DNA from: Cyclobacteriaceae bacterium
Lineage (GTDB): Bacteria; Bacteroidota; Bacteroidia; Cytophagales; Cyclobacteriaceae
Assembly: GCA_026989535.1 (NCBI GenBank)
Contig: JALSJD010000072.1
Location: 1-64,000, forward strand
Reading direction: 5' to 3'
DNA: 64,000 nt
Under the pieces are notes generated by a model that did no database searches, was not told where the DNA came from, and worked only from the letters and a program-made list of their open reading frames with translations. The translations under genes were made by a program, and so were the position numbers. Of the stretch, positions 34,212 through 42,339 are shown piece after piece (position 1 is the stretch's first letter; the number at the start of each line of letters is the position of its first letter).

Positions 34212-35518
34212 TAATGGCAGCTCAAATTATTTTGAGCTTATCAATTTTAGTAGGAGTGCACGAGGCAGGACATATGTTTGCTGCTAAATTTTTTGGAATG
34301 CGCGTAGAGCAATTCTCGATTGGGTTTCCTCCCAAAATATTTGGCGTTAAATATGGCGAAACGGAATATACCTTTGGGGCTATTCCGCTTGGGGGTTTTG
34401 TTAAAATATCTGGTATGATTGATGAATCGATGGATATGGAGGCAATGAATGAGGAGCCAAAAGACTATGAATTTAGGACAAAACCTGCTTGGCAACGCTT
34501 AATTGTAATGCTTGGAGGTATTATTGTAAATGTAATTGTAGGCGTACTTATTTTTACTGCTTTGGTATTTGCTTATGGTGAGCAGTATTTTCCGAAAGAA
34601 GAAGTAAATAAATATGGCATTGTAGCACACGAAATAGCCCAAGAAATGGGGTTAAAATCAGGTGATGTGATTGTGAATATTAATGGGAAAGATTACGACC
34701 GATTTAGTGATTTAATGGGCTCTGATGCTTTGTTGGGTGATAACTCTTATTACACCGTACAGCGAGGAGATGAGCAATTAAAGATAGATATTCCAGCTAA
34801 TTTAATCGAAAATTTATCGGATAGAGCCAAGGCCGGCCAATTTATGGAGCCACGTTTTCCATTTGAAGTAGGCGCCATTAGCCCTAGCAGTGCTGCCGAT
34901 AAAGTTGGCTTAGAACCTGGCGATAAAATTATTGCAGTTGGTGGTGTTGCTGTGGATTATTTTGATCAGTTTGAAGAACAAAAGCATAAACACGCAGGAT
35001 CAAGTGTGGAGTTGTCTATTCTTAGAGGAGAAGAAAATTTAAACTTAACTGTTGATTTAGACAGTTCAGCTACGGTTGGTTTTCAGGCCATTCCTTTATT
35101 AAAACTTAAAACAGAGCAATATGGTATCGTTGATGCCGCCAGAATTGGCAGTGGGCAGGCTTTTGCAGCGGTGTGGTTAAATGTTAAAGGCTTGGGCAAG
35201 GTATTTTCAGGCGATATTGATCCTCGGAAAGCCCTGTCAGGCCCCATTGGTATTGCCCGTATTTTTGGCGGTACTTGGGATTGGCATCGTTTCTGGAACT
35301 TAACAGGAATGCTTTCCATGGTGCTAGCTTTTATGAATTTATTGCCAATACCTGCCTTAGATGGCGGTCATGTAGTATTTTTGATGTACGAAATTATTTC
35401 GGGTAGAAAGCCTTCGGACAGATTCTTAGAAAACGCACAAAAAGTAGGAATGGCAATGTTGCTCGCCTTAATGGTGTTTGTGTTTGGTAATGATATTTGG
35501 AATTTGTTTCCTCACTAA
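34199..35518 (+). CDS. rseP: Site-2 intramembrane metalloprotease RseP
   Basis: A 439-residue M50 membrane protease. The zinc site HEAGH lies in the first membrane helix (about residue 21) and the third ligand in the FMNLLPIPALDGGH helix near the C-terminus. Two PDZ domains lie between (MGLKSGDVIVNINGKDYDRF, then KVGLEPGDKIIAVGGVAVDY). It cleaves anti-sigma factors or signal-peptide remnants in the membrane. ATG 34199 overlaps dxr by 13 bp; ATG 34214 (MAAQ) just after the dxr stop is an equally plausible start. Confidence 0.93.
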   Translation: MEGLIMAAQIILSLSILVGVHEAGHMFAAKFFGMRVEQFSIGFPPKIFGVKYGETEYTFGAIPLGGFVKISGMIDESMDMEAMNEEPKDYEFRTKPAWQRLIVMLGGIIVNVIVGVLIFTALVFAYGEQYFPKEEVNKYGIVAHEIAQEMGLKSGDVIVNINGKDYDRFSDLMGSDALLGDNSYYTVQRGDEQLKIDIPANLIENLSDRAKAGQFMEPRFPFEVGAISPSSAADKVGLEPGDKIIAVGGVAVDYFDQFEEQKHKHAGSSVELSILRGEENLNLTVDLDSSATVGFQAIPLLKLKTEQYGIVDAARIGSGQAFAAVWLNVKGLGKVFSGDIDPRKALSGPIGIARIFGGTWDWHRFWNLTGMLSMVLAFMNLLPIPALDGGHVVFLMYEIISGRKPSDRFLENAQKVGMAMLLALMVFVFGNDIWNLFPH

Positions 35519-35548
35519 AATCCTTAACCCCTCAATCTAGGTATAACT

Positions 35549-35569
35549 AAATCTCAAGACCAGCGTCAT
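35549..35569 (+). repeat. 21-bp repeat shared with 11402-11422
   Basis: AAATCTCAAGACCAGCGTCAT here matches the minus strand at 11402-11422 at 19 of 21 bases. It lies 5 bp outside the left terminal repeat of the MITE-like element. Confidence 0.45.
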
Positions 35570-35573
35570 TATG

Positions 35574-35764
35574 GGTGTATAACATTTTGTCGCTAATTAT
35601 TTATACTGTTATTTTAGGAGTAGGTAAGAAAAAAACAACCACTTACGTCATTCCTCCCGAGTACTCGGGAGGAATGACGATTTCTATTTTGCTTTTCTTT
35701 TTAATAATAGGTTAGGGGGCTTGCACAAAATGGTTTAAACTAAAACGACAAAATGTTATGCACC
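35574..35764. mobile_element. MITE-like element with 20-bp terminal inverted repeats and a central 34-bp palindrome
   Basis: GGGTGTATAACATTTTGTCG (35574-35593) and CGACAAAATGTTATGCACCC (about 35745-35764) are inverted repeats with one mismatch. About 150 bp of non-coding DNA lies between them, including the perfect palindrome centred on CCCGAGTACTCGGG (35646-35679). No transposase is present. It fills most of the gap between rseP and nfeD. The rest of that gap holds only a 28-codon ORF at 35840-35926 with no recognisable product. Confidence 0.65.
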
Positions 35765-36050
35765 CGTCACTATTTAAATATTGTCATTTGTTATTTCTGA
35801 AACCATTGAGCAGTGCAGAAAACACTAACATAACAAACTATGCGTATAGTTAAAAAATCTCACGAAGCCATTATGCCCGAACATATAAAAATAATTTTGG
35901 CACTTGCAGAAGGTGTAGCGCATTAAATACCAGAAAAGGGAATGCTGCTTTTGCCCAGCCCAGCCTTGTGTGTAAATTGCGCCTAAAAAAAGAACTGTAT
36001 TTTAGCCATATTTTACTACTGAACACCAAGTTTTTAAGTATTATTGTAGA

Positions 36051-36524
36051 ATGATGGCATGGGCAATCTTAGTATTAATTTTGGCAATAGGCATAGGGCT
36101 TATTATTGTAGAAATAATATTTGTACCAGGCACTACTATTGTAGGAATATTAGGGCTAATTTGTATTATTGCTGGTATTCTATATGGTTTTTCAACCTTT
36201 GGCACACCTATAGGTTGGGGTATTACAGCGGCTACAGTTATTATTTCTACAGCGGCCATTATTATTAGCTTAAAATCGGGCGTGTGGAAAAAATTTGCAT
36301 TAAGTGATACGATGGATAGCAAGGTGAATGAACATTTACCCATTGCCATTAAACCAGGGGAAGAAGGTGTGGCACTTTCGGCATTACGCCCTATTGGCAA
36401 TGCGGAATTTGGTAACGATAAAATGGAAGTTACTACTTTAGGAGAGCTTGTTGAAAGTGGCTCTAAAGTGAAAGTAACTCATATTGAAGGAAGAGTAATA
36501 TATGTTGAACAATTAAATAATTAA
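36051..36524 (+). CDS. NfeD-family membrane protein
   Basis: A 157-residue short NfeD protein. Hydrophobic segments cover about 3-25 ([20 protein letters not shown]), 30-48 and 54-74. A C-terminal OB-fold domain follows ([48 protein letters not shown]). Short NfeD proteins accompany flotillins and help organise membrane microdomains. The gene is 2 bp upstream of floA, the classic pairing. Confidence 0.9.
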   Translation: MMAWAILVLILAIGIGLIIVEIIFVPGTTIVGILGLICIIAGILYGFSTFGTPIGWGITAATVIISTAAIIISLKSGVWKKFALSDTMDSKVNEHLPIAIKPGEEGVALSALRPIGNAEFGNDKMEVTTLGELVESGSKVKVTHIEGRVIYVEQLNN

Positions 36525-36526
36525 AC

Positions 36527-37519
36527 GTGGGAACATCAGGAGTAGGGTTATTAGTAATGATATTTGGAGCGATTGTCTTTTTGGTAATCTTTCTATATTT
36601 CATTCCAATCAATTTATGGATTACGGCCATCTTTTCAGGGGTTCGTGTAGGGCTTTTCGAACTCGTATTTATGCGTATTCGTAAAGTGCCACCAAGTGTA
36701 ATTGTAAATCAAATGATTACAGCTACCAAGGCAGGGTTAAATGTTACAACTTCAGAATTGGAAACGCATTATTTGGCAGGTGGTCATGTGCCATTAGTTA
36801 TTAAAGCATTAATATCTGCCGATAAGGCAAATATAGCACTTGATTTTAAGCAGGCTACGGCCATTGATTTAGCCGGTAGAGAAGTATTTGAAGCAGTTCA
36901 AATGTCGGTTAACCCTAAGGTAATTACAACACCCAAAGTGGCTGCTGTTGCCGCAGATGGTATTCAGTTAATTGCAGTAGCCAGAGTTACTGTAAGAGCC
37001 AATATTGCGCAATTAGTAGGTGGTGCAGGCGAAGACACCATTTTAGCTAGGGTTGGTGAAGGCATTGTAACTTCTATTGGTTCTGCTCAATCGCATAAAG
37101 AAGTACTGCAAGACCCTGATAAGATTTCTAAACTGGTGCTGTCACGTGGGCTAGATGCTGGCACGGCCTTTACCATCTTATCTATTGATATTGCCGATGT
37201 AGATGTAGGCGTAAACATTGGTGCACAGCTACAAACCGACCAAGCTATGGCCGATTTAAAAGTAGCCGAAGCCAAAGCAGAAGAGCGTAGAGCTATGGCG
37301 GTTGCTTACGAGCAAGAAATGAAGGCTGAAGCCCAAAAAGCACAGGCTGAAGTAATTAAAGCTGAGGCAGAAGTGCCCTTGGCAATGGCCGAATCATTTA
37401 GATCTGGTAATTTAGGAATTATGGATTATTACAAAATGAAAAACATAGAGGCTGATACCGATATGAGAGACTCCATCGCTAAAGGTTCTCCAAAGAAAAA
37501 AGGATCGGATAAAAAATAG
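36527..37519 (+). CDS. floA: Flotillin-like protein FloA
   Basis: A 330-residue bacterial flotillin (UPF0365/YqfA type). One N-terminal membrane hairpin ([25 protein letters not shown]) is followed by the SPFH/band-7 domain and an Ala/Glu/Lys-rich coiled coil ([41 protein letters not shown]). It scaffolds membrane microdomains. The start is GTG at 36527, right after the nfeD stop. A strong terminator follows. Confidence 0.95.
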   Translation: MGTSGVGLLVMIFGAIVFLVIFLYFIPINLWITAIFSGVRVGLFELVFMRIRKVPPSVIVNQMITATKAGLNVTTSELETHYLAGGHVPLVIKALISADKANIALDFKQATAIDLAGREVFEAVQMSVNPKVITTPKVAAVAADGIQLIAVARVTVRANIAQLVGGAGEDTILARVGEGIVTSIGSAQSHKEVLQDPDKISKLVLSRGLDAGTAFTILSIDIADVDVGVNIGAQLQTDQAMADLKVAEAKAEERRAMAVAYEQEMKAEAQKAQAEVIKAEAEVPLAMAESFRSGNLGIMDYYKMKNIEADTDMRDSIAKGSPKKKGSDKK

Positions 37520-37540
37520 CTATTAAAAGGATGTATTAGA

Positions 37541-37569
37541 GGGTAAAGCCATTGGTTTTACCCTTTTTT
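37541..37569 (+). terminator. Rho-independent terminator after floA
   Basis: GGGTAAAGCC-ATT-GGTTTTACCC, a 10-bp stem with one G-U pair, followed by six T's, 21 bp after the floA stop. It closes the nfeD-floA transcript. Confidence 0.8.
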
Positions 37570-37784
37570 GTTTCCAATAAGATACTTATTTTTAGCCATT
37601 AGGGTAAACTCAATAGGGTTGCATCGCTTTAAAACTAAGTTTATTTCTTGTAGTTAATCTCATCAAATCTTTGATTTGTGTCAAATCAAGAGTTTGCCTC
37701 CAGAGGTTACGAAAATTTCGTACTTTTAAATGTCTCTACTGAAATTAATTGTAGGGCGTTGTGTTTCACTCAAAAAAATGAACT

Positions 37785-38393
37785 ATGAATGTATTTAAAA
37801 AGTTAAAATGGTTTTTAGCCATATCCTGTGTTTTTCTAATTATTTTGGCGACCAATCTAATAGACAAAGACAACTTTCAAAGGGTAGAAAAAGCAGTTGA
37901 GAATATTTACAACGAAAGGCTCTTAGCCAAAGAACTTCTTCTTGGTGTCAGTATCCAGTTTCATGAAAAAGAATTGGCCTATGCATTAAATGATAGTACC
38001 TACTTACAATCTAAAAATGATGCAGTGAATGCTAAAATTAGTGAATTACTTCAAATGTTTGACAGAACTGGAGCAACACGAAAAGAGAAAATTATCTTGG
38101 ATGATCTCAATAGAAATCATGCGAAATTGATCCATTTAGAATCAAACATCCAATTAAAAGATACGCTTTATAGCTCAGATTGTGCTGATATTTTTTCGGC
38201 TATCAATACCAATATTAGTGAATTATCTGCGATACAGGTTAAAGAAGGAAAGAACCAAAAATTTTATGCTAAGGATGCGCTGGATACCACAAAACTTTTC
38301 TCAAAAATAGAAATATACGTGTTAATTTTTTTAGCCCTTGTTTTACAGGTTGTTATACTTTATAATCCAAAAGAGGAATCAAACGAGAGTTAA
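37785..38393 (+). CDS. Membrane protein with a four-helix-bundle sensor domain
   Basis: A 202-residue protein with two membrane helices (about 9-25 and 176-192) enclosing a 150-residue helical extracytoplasmic domain, the layout of the 4HB_MCP ligand-binding domain. It ends a few residues after the second helix, so there is no signalling domain. It may deliver a signal through a partner or be a stand-alone sensor fragment. After it, 38394-38769 holds no gene I can support. It lies upstream of the AraC regulator and may sense something for it; this is a guess from position only. Confidence 0.65.
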   Translation: MNVFKKLKWFLAISCVFLIILATNLIDKDNFQRVEKAVENIYNERLLAKELLLGVSIQFHEKELAYALNDSTYLQSKNDAVNAKISELLQMFDRTGATRKEKIILDDLNRNHAKLIHLESNIQLKDTLYSSDCADIFSAINTNISELSAIQVKEGKNQKFYAKDALDTTKLFSKIEIYVLIFLALVLQVVILYNPKEESNES

Positions 38394-38769
38394 CGAGATT
38401 CTAATTTATAACCTCAGAAGTTTGGAGGCAATAAATATAATTGCTGCAGTTAAGGAGAAAAATGGCAGAAACCCATTTTTACTAAAACATTACACGGAGA
38501 TGAAAGTGGATTTTTTGCAATGTTTTTTTGATAACCCACACTCGCATTGATTTTACTGAGTATTTTGGTTATTAGGTATTAATCAAACTTAGCTTCTTGT
38601 CTCCTTAGGTGGTTTTAGTATTATGCCATTGCTATATCCATTTTTTAAACGGCTTATTTATTGCCCAATTTTTGATTGTATAGCTATAATTCAAAAACTA
38701 AATTCACTAATTTTATAGGTGTTGGCTATCCTTTACCGTAGGTGTTTGGTTCAACAAAGCATAAAAATA

Positions 38770-39324
38770 ATGGGTAATCTAACCACACAAAAAATACACT
38801 TAAAAAACTTGCAAAGTAAATGTTGTGTTAGGGCTATTAAATTAGACCTTGAAAGTATAGGTGTAAAAATACTAAGTTTAAACACCTTTTTTGTGGAAAT
38901 ACAGTATGATAAGAACACAATAAGCAAAAAGAAAATAATTGAAATCTTAGCCCTTTCTGGCGTATCCATAATAAACTCACGAGAAGAAAAAATAATAGAA
39001 GAAGCTAAAAAAGCTGTTTACGAGCTTATATTTGAAATGAATAATGTAGATTCTATTGTGAAAAAATCTGAATATATTGTTGAAAAAACAGGCTACAATT
39101 ATCGATTTATATCTAAACTGTTTTCAGATTATGAGTCTATTACATTAGAAAAATACATTATTCAACAAAAAATTAAAAAAATCAAACAATTAATTATTGA
39201 AGGTGAATTTTCATTAAGTGAAATTGCCTATATGATGGACTATAGCAGTGTGCAATACCTTTCTACTCAATTTAAAAAAGAAACTGGCATAACAGTAAGC
39301 CAGTTTAAAAACAGTACTTTTTGA
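38770..39324 (+). CDS. AraC-type regulator with HMA-like N-terminal domain
   Basis: The ORF track begins at a TTG (38719); ATG 38770 gives a 184-residue protein starting MGNLTTQKIHLK. Residues about 10-70 have the beta-alpha-beta pattern of an HMA-like ferredoxin fold (CCVRAIKLDLESIGVKI... FVEIQYDKNTISKKKIIEILALSG). The C-terminal 100 residues are an AraC helix-turn-helix pair (FSLSEIAYMMDYSSVQYLSTQFKKETGITVSQFK). Such HMA-AraC proteins are common in Bacteroidota, often near metal genes. The stop codon TGA is the first triplet of a MITE-like terminal repeat. It may control the following operon. Confidence 0.75.
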   Translation: MGNLTTQKIHLKNLQSKCCVRAIKLDLESIGVKILSLNTFFVEIQYDKNTISKKKIIEILALSGVSIINSREEKIIEEAKKAVYELIFEMNNVDSIVKKSEYIVEKTGYNYRFISKLFSDYESITLEKYIIQQKIKKIKQLIIEGEFSLSEIAYMMDYSSVQYLSTQFKKETGITVSQFKNSTF

Positions 39325-39522
39325 GTCCACTCCGAAAAACACTCAAAACCAATCGCTGAAAGCTCGGGATGGCAATATTCCCATCTTTCAATTAGCTAAT
39401 ACTCAGGCATCACCTTCGTGTAGCCGCTATGGCAGAGCAAGGCATTGCCGAATCTCGAAAAATGAAAATTTTATCCAAAACAACTCTTTTTGTAAAAATT
39501 GTCTGTTTTCGGAGTGGCCTCA
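39322..39522. mobile_element. MITE-like element overlapping the AraC stop codon
   Basis: TGAGTCCACTCCGAAAAAC (39322-39340) and GTTTTCGGAGTGGCCTCA (39505-39522) are inverted repeats with one mismatch and one extra A. They bracket about 165 bp without an ORF or transposase. The TGA stop of the AraC gene is the first three bases of the left repeat, so the insertion probably supplied the stop. Confidence 0.6.
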
Positions 39523-39540
39523 CTTTTTAGTATTTTTCAT

Positions 39541-39569
39541 TTTTGCAAATAGTATAACTCTTTTGCAAA
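39541..39569 (+). promoter_or_regulatory. Tandem TTTTGCAAA sites upstream of the PqqD operon
   Basis: TTTTGCAAA occurs at 39541-39549 and 39561-39569, exactly 20 bp apart, with similar following bases (AGTATAACT and AAGTGTAATACT). Direct repeats at two helical turns suit binding by an AraC-type protein, and such a gene lies directly upstream. Confidence 0.5.
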
Positions 39570-39600
39570 AAAGTGTAATACTTCTTTTATGTGTCGTTTT

Positions 39601-39608
39601 TATCTTTG
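39601..39608 (+). promoter_or_regulatory. Bacteroidota -7 motif for the PqqD operon
   Basis: TATCTTTG matches TAnnTTTG, 58 bp before the ATG at 39667 and about 30 bp after the tandem TTTTGCAAA sites. There is no TTTG at the -33 position, which suits an activator-dependent promoter. Confidence 0.45.
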
Positions 39609-39666
39609 TGTTATACTAATTAGTGCTACAAATTGTACATAATATTAATTCTTAAAAATAATAATT

Positions 39667-39909
39667 ATGAAAATACGAAATAACATAGCTGTAAGTGAAA
39701 CAGGGTTTGTATTTGACCCTAATAGCGGTGATTCATTCACTTTAAACGAAACAGGAAAACAAATATTAAATATGCTTTCTGAAGGAAAAACAGGATCTGA
39801 AATTAAACATTTTTTTATTGAAAATTTTGAGGTAGAGGTAACCACTTTTGAAAATAACTTTAGCGAATTTTTAATGATGTTACAAGGTTTAAATTTAGTT
39901 GAAGAATAA
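39667..39909 (+). CDS. PqqD-like peptide-binding (RRE-fold) protein
   Basis: An 80-residue PqqD-family protein: an N-terminal strand pair (GFVFDPNSGDSFTLNETGKQIL), then helices (SEGKTGSEIKHFFIENFEVEV, TTFENNFSEFLMMLQGLNLVEE). PqqD proteins are RiPP recognition elements that hold a precursor's leader peptide for a modifying enzyme. It is the first gene of the operon, 5 bp before an ATP-grasp ligase. No separate precursor gene is seen. The chain ends in Glu-Glu, which leaves open the alternative that it is itself a carrier for a ligase. Confidence 0.75.
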   Translation: MKIRNNIAVSETGFVFDPNSGDSFTLNETGKQILNMLSEGKTGSEIKHFFIENFEVEVTTFENNFSEFLMMLQGLNLVEE

Positions 39910-39914
39910 ATCTT

Positions 39915-40958
39915 ATGAAACCAAAATATACCATAGCAGTTACAAGCCTTAACAATACAGATAACCCTGGGGCAGGAGTTCCTGTAATTAGAGGATTACG
40001 TGAAGCAAAAAGTTTTGATGTACGCATTATAGGATTGGTGTATGAGAACTTAGAACCTGGTATATATATGGAAAATGTAGCTGATAAAATTTATCAAATA
40101 CCCTATCCTTCAGCTGGTTCTGATGTTTTTATGGAACGTATTGAGTACATCCATTCAAAAGAAAACATAGATGTTATTATTCCAAATTTTGATGCTGAAT
40201 TATTCACCTTTATGAAGTCCGAACACGTCTTAAAGGATATGGGTATTAAAACATTTTTACCAACTATTAAACAATTTGAAGAAAGGCATAAATCAGAACT
40301 TCCAGAGTTTGGCAAAAAATACGGCTTTGACATTCCTTTTAGTAAAACAATAACCAACCTGTCAGATATTAAAAACTTACAGTACGAGTTTAATTACCCT
40401 GTATTAGTTAAAGGAAAATTTTATGATGCTTATTTGGCTTATACACCTGAACAAGTAATCGAATTTTTTAATAAAATAAGTTCAAAATGGGGTGTTCCAG
40501 TAATTATTCAAGAATTTATTAAAGGTACTGAGGTAAATGTTATAGCCTTAGGAGACGGTAAAGGAAACACCATAGGATCAGTACCTATGCGTAAACAGTA
40601 TATAACAGACAAAGGAAAAGCTTGGGGAGGAATTACCTTAGGGGATAAAAATCTAATGAAGATTACAAAAGACCTAATCAAAAAAACAAAGTGGAAAGGT
40701 GGTATGGAATTGGAATTTATCAAAACCCAAGAAAATAAGTATTATATCATTGAGATAAATCCAAGAATTCCTGCTTGGGTTTATCTTGCCGTAGGTGCTG
40801 GGCAAAATTTACCAGAAGCACTTGTTAAATTGGCACTTGGCGAAAATGTAGAGCCTTTTAAATCGTATGATGTAGGGAAAATGTTTGTGCGATATTCACA
40901 AGATATTATTGCTGATATATCTGTGTTTGAAAAATTATCAATGATTGGAGAATTATAA
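39915..40958 (+). CDS. ATP-grasp carboxylate-amine ligase
   Basis: A 347-residue CarB/biotin-carboxylase-like ATP-grasp protein. The N-terminal Rossmann-like domain begins IAVTSLNNTDNPGAGVPVIRGLREA. Nucleotide-binding strands include YPVLVKGKFYDAY and PVIIQEFIKGTEVNVIALG. The metal-binding end is GMELEFIKTQENKYYIIEINPRIPAW, with the conserved Glu...Glu-x-Asn-Pro-Arg pattern. It should activate a carboxylate as acyl-phosphate and couple it to an amine. The acceptor may be the PqqD-like protein's ligand or a free amino acid; this is not determinable here. Confidence 0.8.
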   Translation: MKPKYTIAVTSLNNTDNPGAGVPVIRGLREAKSFDVRIIGLVYENLEPGIYMENVADKIYQIPYPSAGSDVFMERIEYIHSKENIDVIIPNFDAELFTFMKSEHVLKDMGIKTFLPTIKQFEERHKSELPEFGKKYGFDIPFSKTITNLSDIKNLQYEFNYPVLVKGKFYDAYLAYTPEQVIEFFNKISSKWGVPVIIQEFIKGTEVNVIALGDGKGNTIGSVPMRKQYITDKGKAWGGITLGDKNLMKITKDLIKKTKWKGGMELEFIKTQENKYYIIEINPRIPAWVYLAVGAGQNLPEALVKLALGENVEPFKSYDVGKMFVRYSQDIIADISVFEKLSMIGEL

Positions 40959-40982
40959 TATAAAAAATTAAGTAATAAAGAG

Positions 40983-42332
40983 ATGACCACGAAAAAAAGA
41001 TACGAACGACCAATTATTACAAAAATAAATGCAGGTGTAACCGATAAATTTGGTATGCGACCCAAAATGCCTATAATTTCTAAAATTGAGGGTGTTGCCA
41101 TTACAGATATTATTGCCAAATATGGTTCTCCAGCTTTTGTTATTTCTGAAAAAACTATCCGAAAAACATATAATGAAGCCAAAAGAGCTTTTAGCACTCG
41201 CTATCCTAATGTTCAATTTGCTTGGTCTTATAAAACAAACTACCTAGATGCTGTTTGTCAAATATTTCATTCAGAAGGTGCTTGGGCAGAAGTTGTATCA
41301 GGTTTTGAATACGATAAAGCAATAGCAAATGGAATTCCAGGTAATAAAATACTCTTTAACGGGCCAGATAAATCTAAGGATGATTTAATTAAAGCTGTTG
41401 AAAATGGGGCTTTTATTCACTTAGATCATTTTGATGAACTATATGAGTTATTAAGTATTGCAGATACTTCAAAAAAACGACCCAAAGTAGCAATACGTGT
41501 TAATATGGATACAGGTGTTTATCCGTTATGGGATAGGTTTGGGTTTAACTATGAAAATGGGGAAGCTTGGAATGCTTTAAATCGTATAATGCTAAGTGAA
41601 AAAATGGATTTAGTCGGTTTGCACACGCATATTGGAACCTATATGATGACACCAGACCCTTATGCAGTTGCAGCTTCTAAATTGGCCGAGTTAGCTGTAA
41701 GGGTTGATAAAAAATACAATCACAAAATTAAATATATAGATATGGGTGGAGGTTTTGCTTCAAAAAACACCTTAAAAGGAGCTTACTTGCCCGGAAAAGA
41801 TACCTGTCCAAGCTTTGACCAATATGCTGAAGCAATTACCAATGCTTTAATAAATTCAGAGTTAGATCCTAACAAAATGCCAACCCTTTTCTTAGAAACA
41901 GGCCGTGCCTTAATTGATGATGCTGGTTATTTGGTAGGTACTGTTTTGGCTAACAAAAGATTATCTAATGGAAGGCGCTCTATGATTGTTGATGTTGGAG
42001 TTAATATGTTATTTACTTCTTTTTGGTACGAACACGAAATTTACCCTGTAAAAGAAGTAAGTGCAAATGCAGAAGACACTACTATTTACGGACCTCTTTG
42101 TATGAATATTGATGTAATAAGAGACGTTATCAAATTTCCATTGCTACAAAAGGATGATAACTATGTAATAAAAAGAATTGGAGCCTATAATATGACACAG
42201 TGGATGCAGTTTATTACATTAAGACCCAATATTGTTTTAATTGACATTAATGGTAATACACATATTATTAGAGAAAAAGAAACCAATGAAAGTTTAACCT
42301 CTCACGAAAGAGTTCCTGCCTATTTAAAGTAG
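40983..42332 (+). CDS. PLP-dependent amino-acid decarboxylase (fold III) with leader-like N-terminus
   Basis: A 449-residue enzyme of the ornithine/diaminopimelate/carboxynorspermidine decarboxylase family. The PLP lysine lies in FAWSYKTNYLDAV (about residue 79). Other motifs are GLHTHIGTY, YIDMGGGFASK, LETGRALIDDAG (EPGR variant, Thr for Pro) and YGPLCMNIDVI with the catalytic Cys. The 40 residues before the barrel are unusual: YERPIITKINAGV and then MPIISKIEGVA, an imperfect internal repeat, the first part of which fits the YxxP pattern of leader peptides bound by PqqD-like proteins. A typical DAP decarboxylase lacks this. The substrate is unknown. Confidence 0.8.
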   Translation: MTTKKRYERPIITKINAGVTDKFGMRPKMPIISKIEGVAITDIIAKYGSPAFVISEKTIRKTYNEAKRAFSTRYPNVQFAWSYKTNYLDAVCQIFHSEGAWAEVVSGFEYDKAIANGIPGNKILFNGPDKSKDDLIKAVENGAFIHLDHFDELYELLSIADTSKKRPKVAIRVNMDTGVYPLWDRFGFNYENGEAWNALNRIMLSEKMDLVGLHTHIGTYMMTPDPYAVAASKLAELAVRVDKKYNHKIKYIDMGGGFASKNTLKGAYLPGKDTCPSFDQYAEAITNALINSELDPNKMPTLFLETGRALIDDAGYLVGTVLANKRLSNGRRSMIVDVGVNMLFTSFWYEHEIYPVKEVSANAEDTTIYGPLCMNIDVIRDVIKFPLLQKDDNYVIKRIGAYNMTQWMQFITLRPNIVLIDINGNTHIIREKETNESLTSHERVPAYLK

Positions 42333-42339
42333 AAAATTA

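Noticed and set aside
35840-35926. 28-codon ORF MRIVKKSHEAIMPEHIK... before nfeD
   Set aside because: Too short and unrecognised to call a gene; it may be a remnant of a broken gene next to the MITE-like element.
38338-38550. 70-residue ORF after the 4HB protein
   Set aside because: It starts inside the preceding gene in another frame, has no recognisable motif and no spaced start signal. A decayed gene fragment cannot be excluded.
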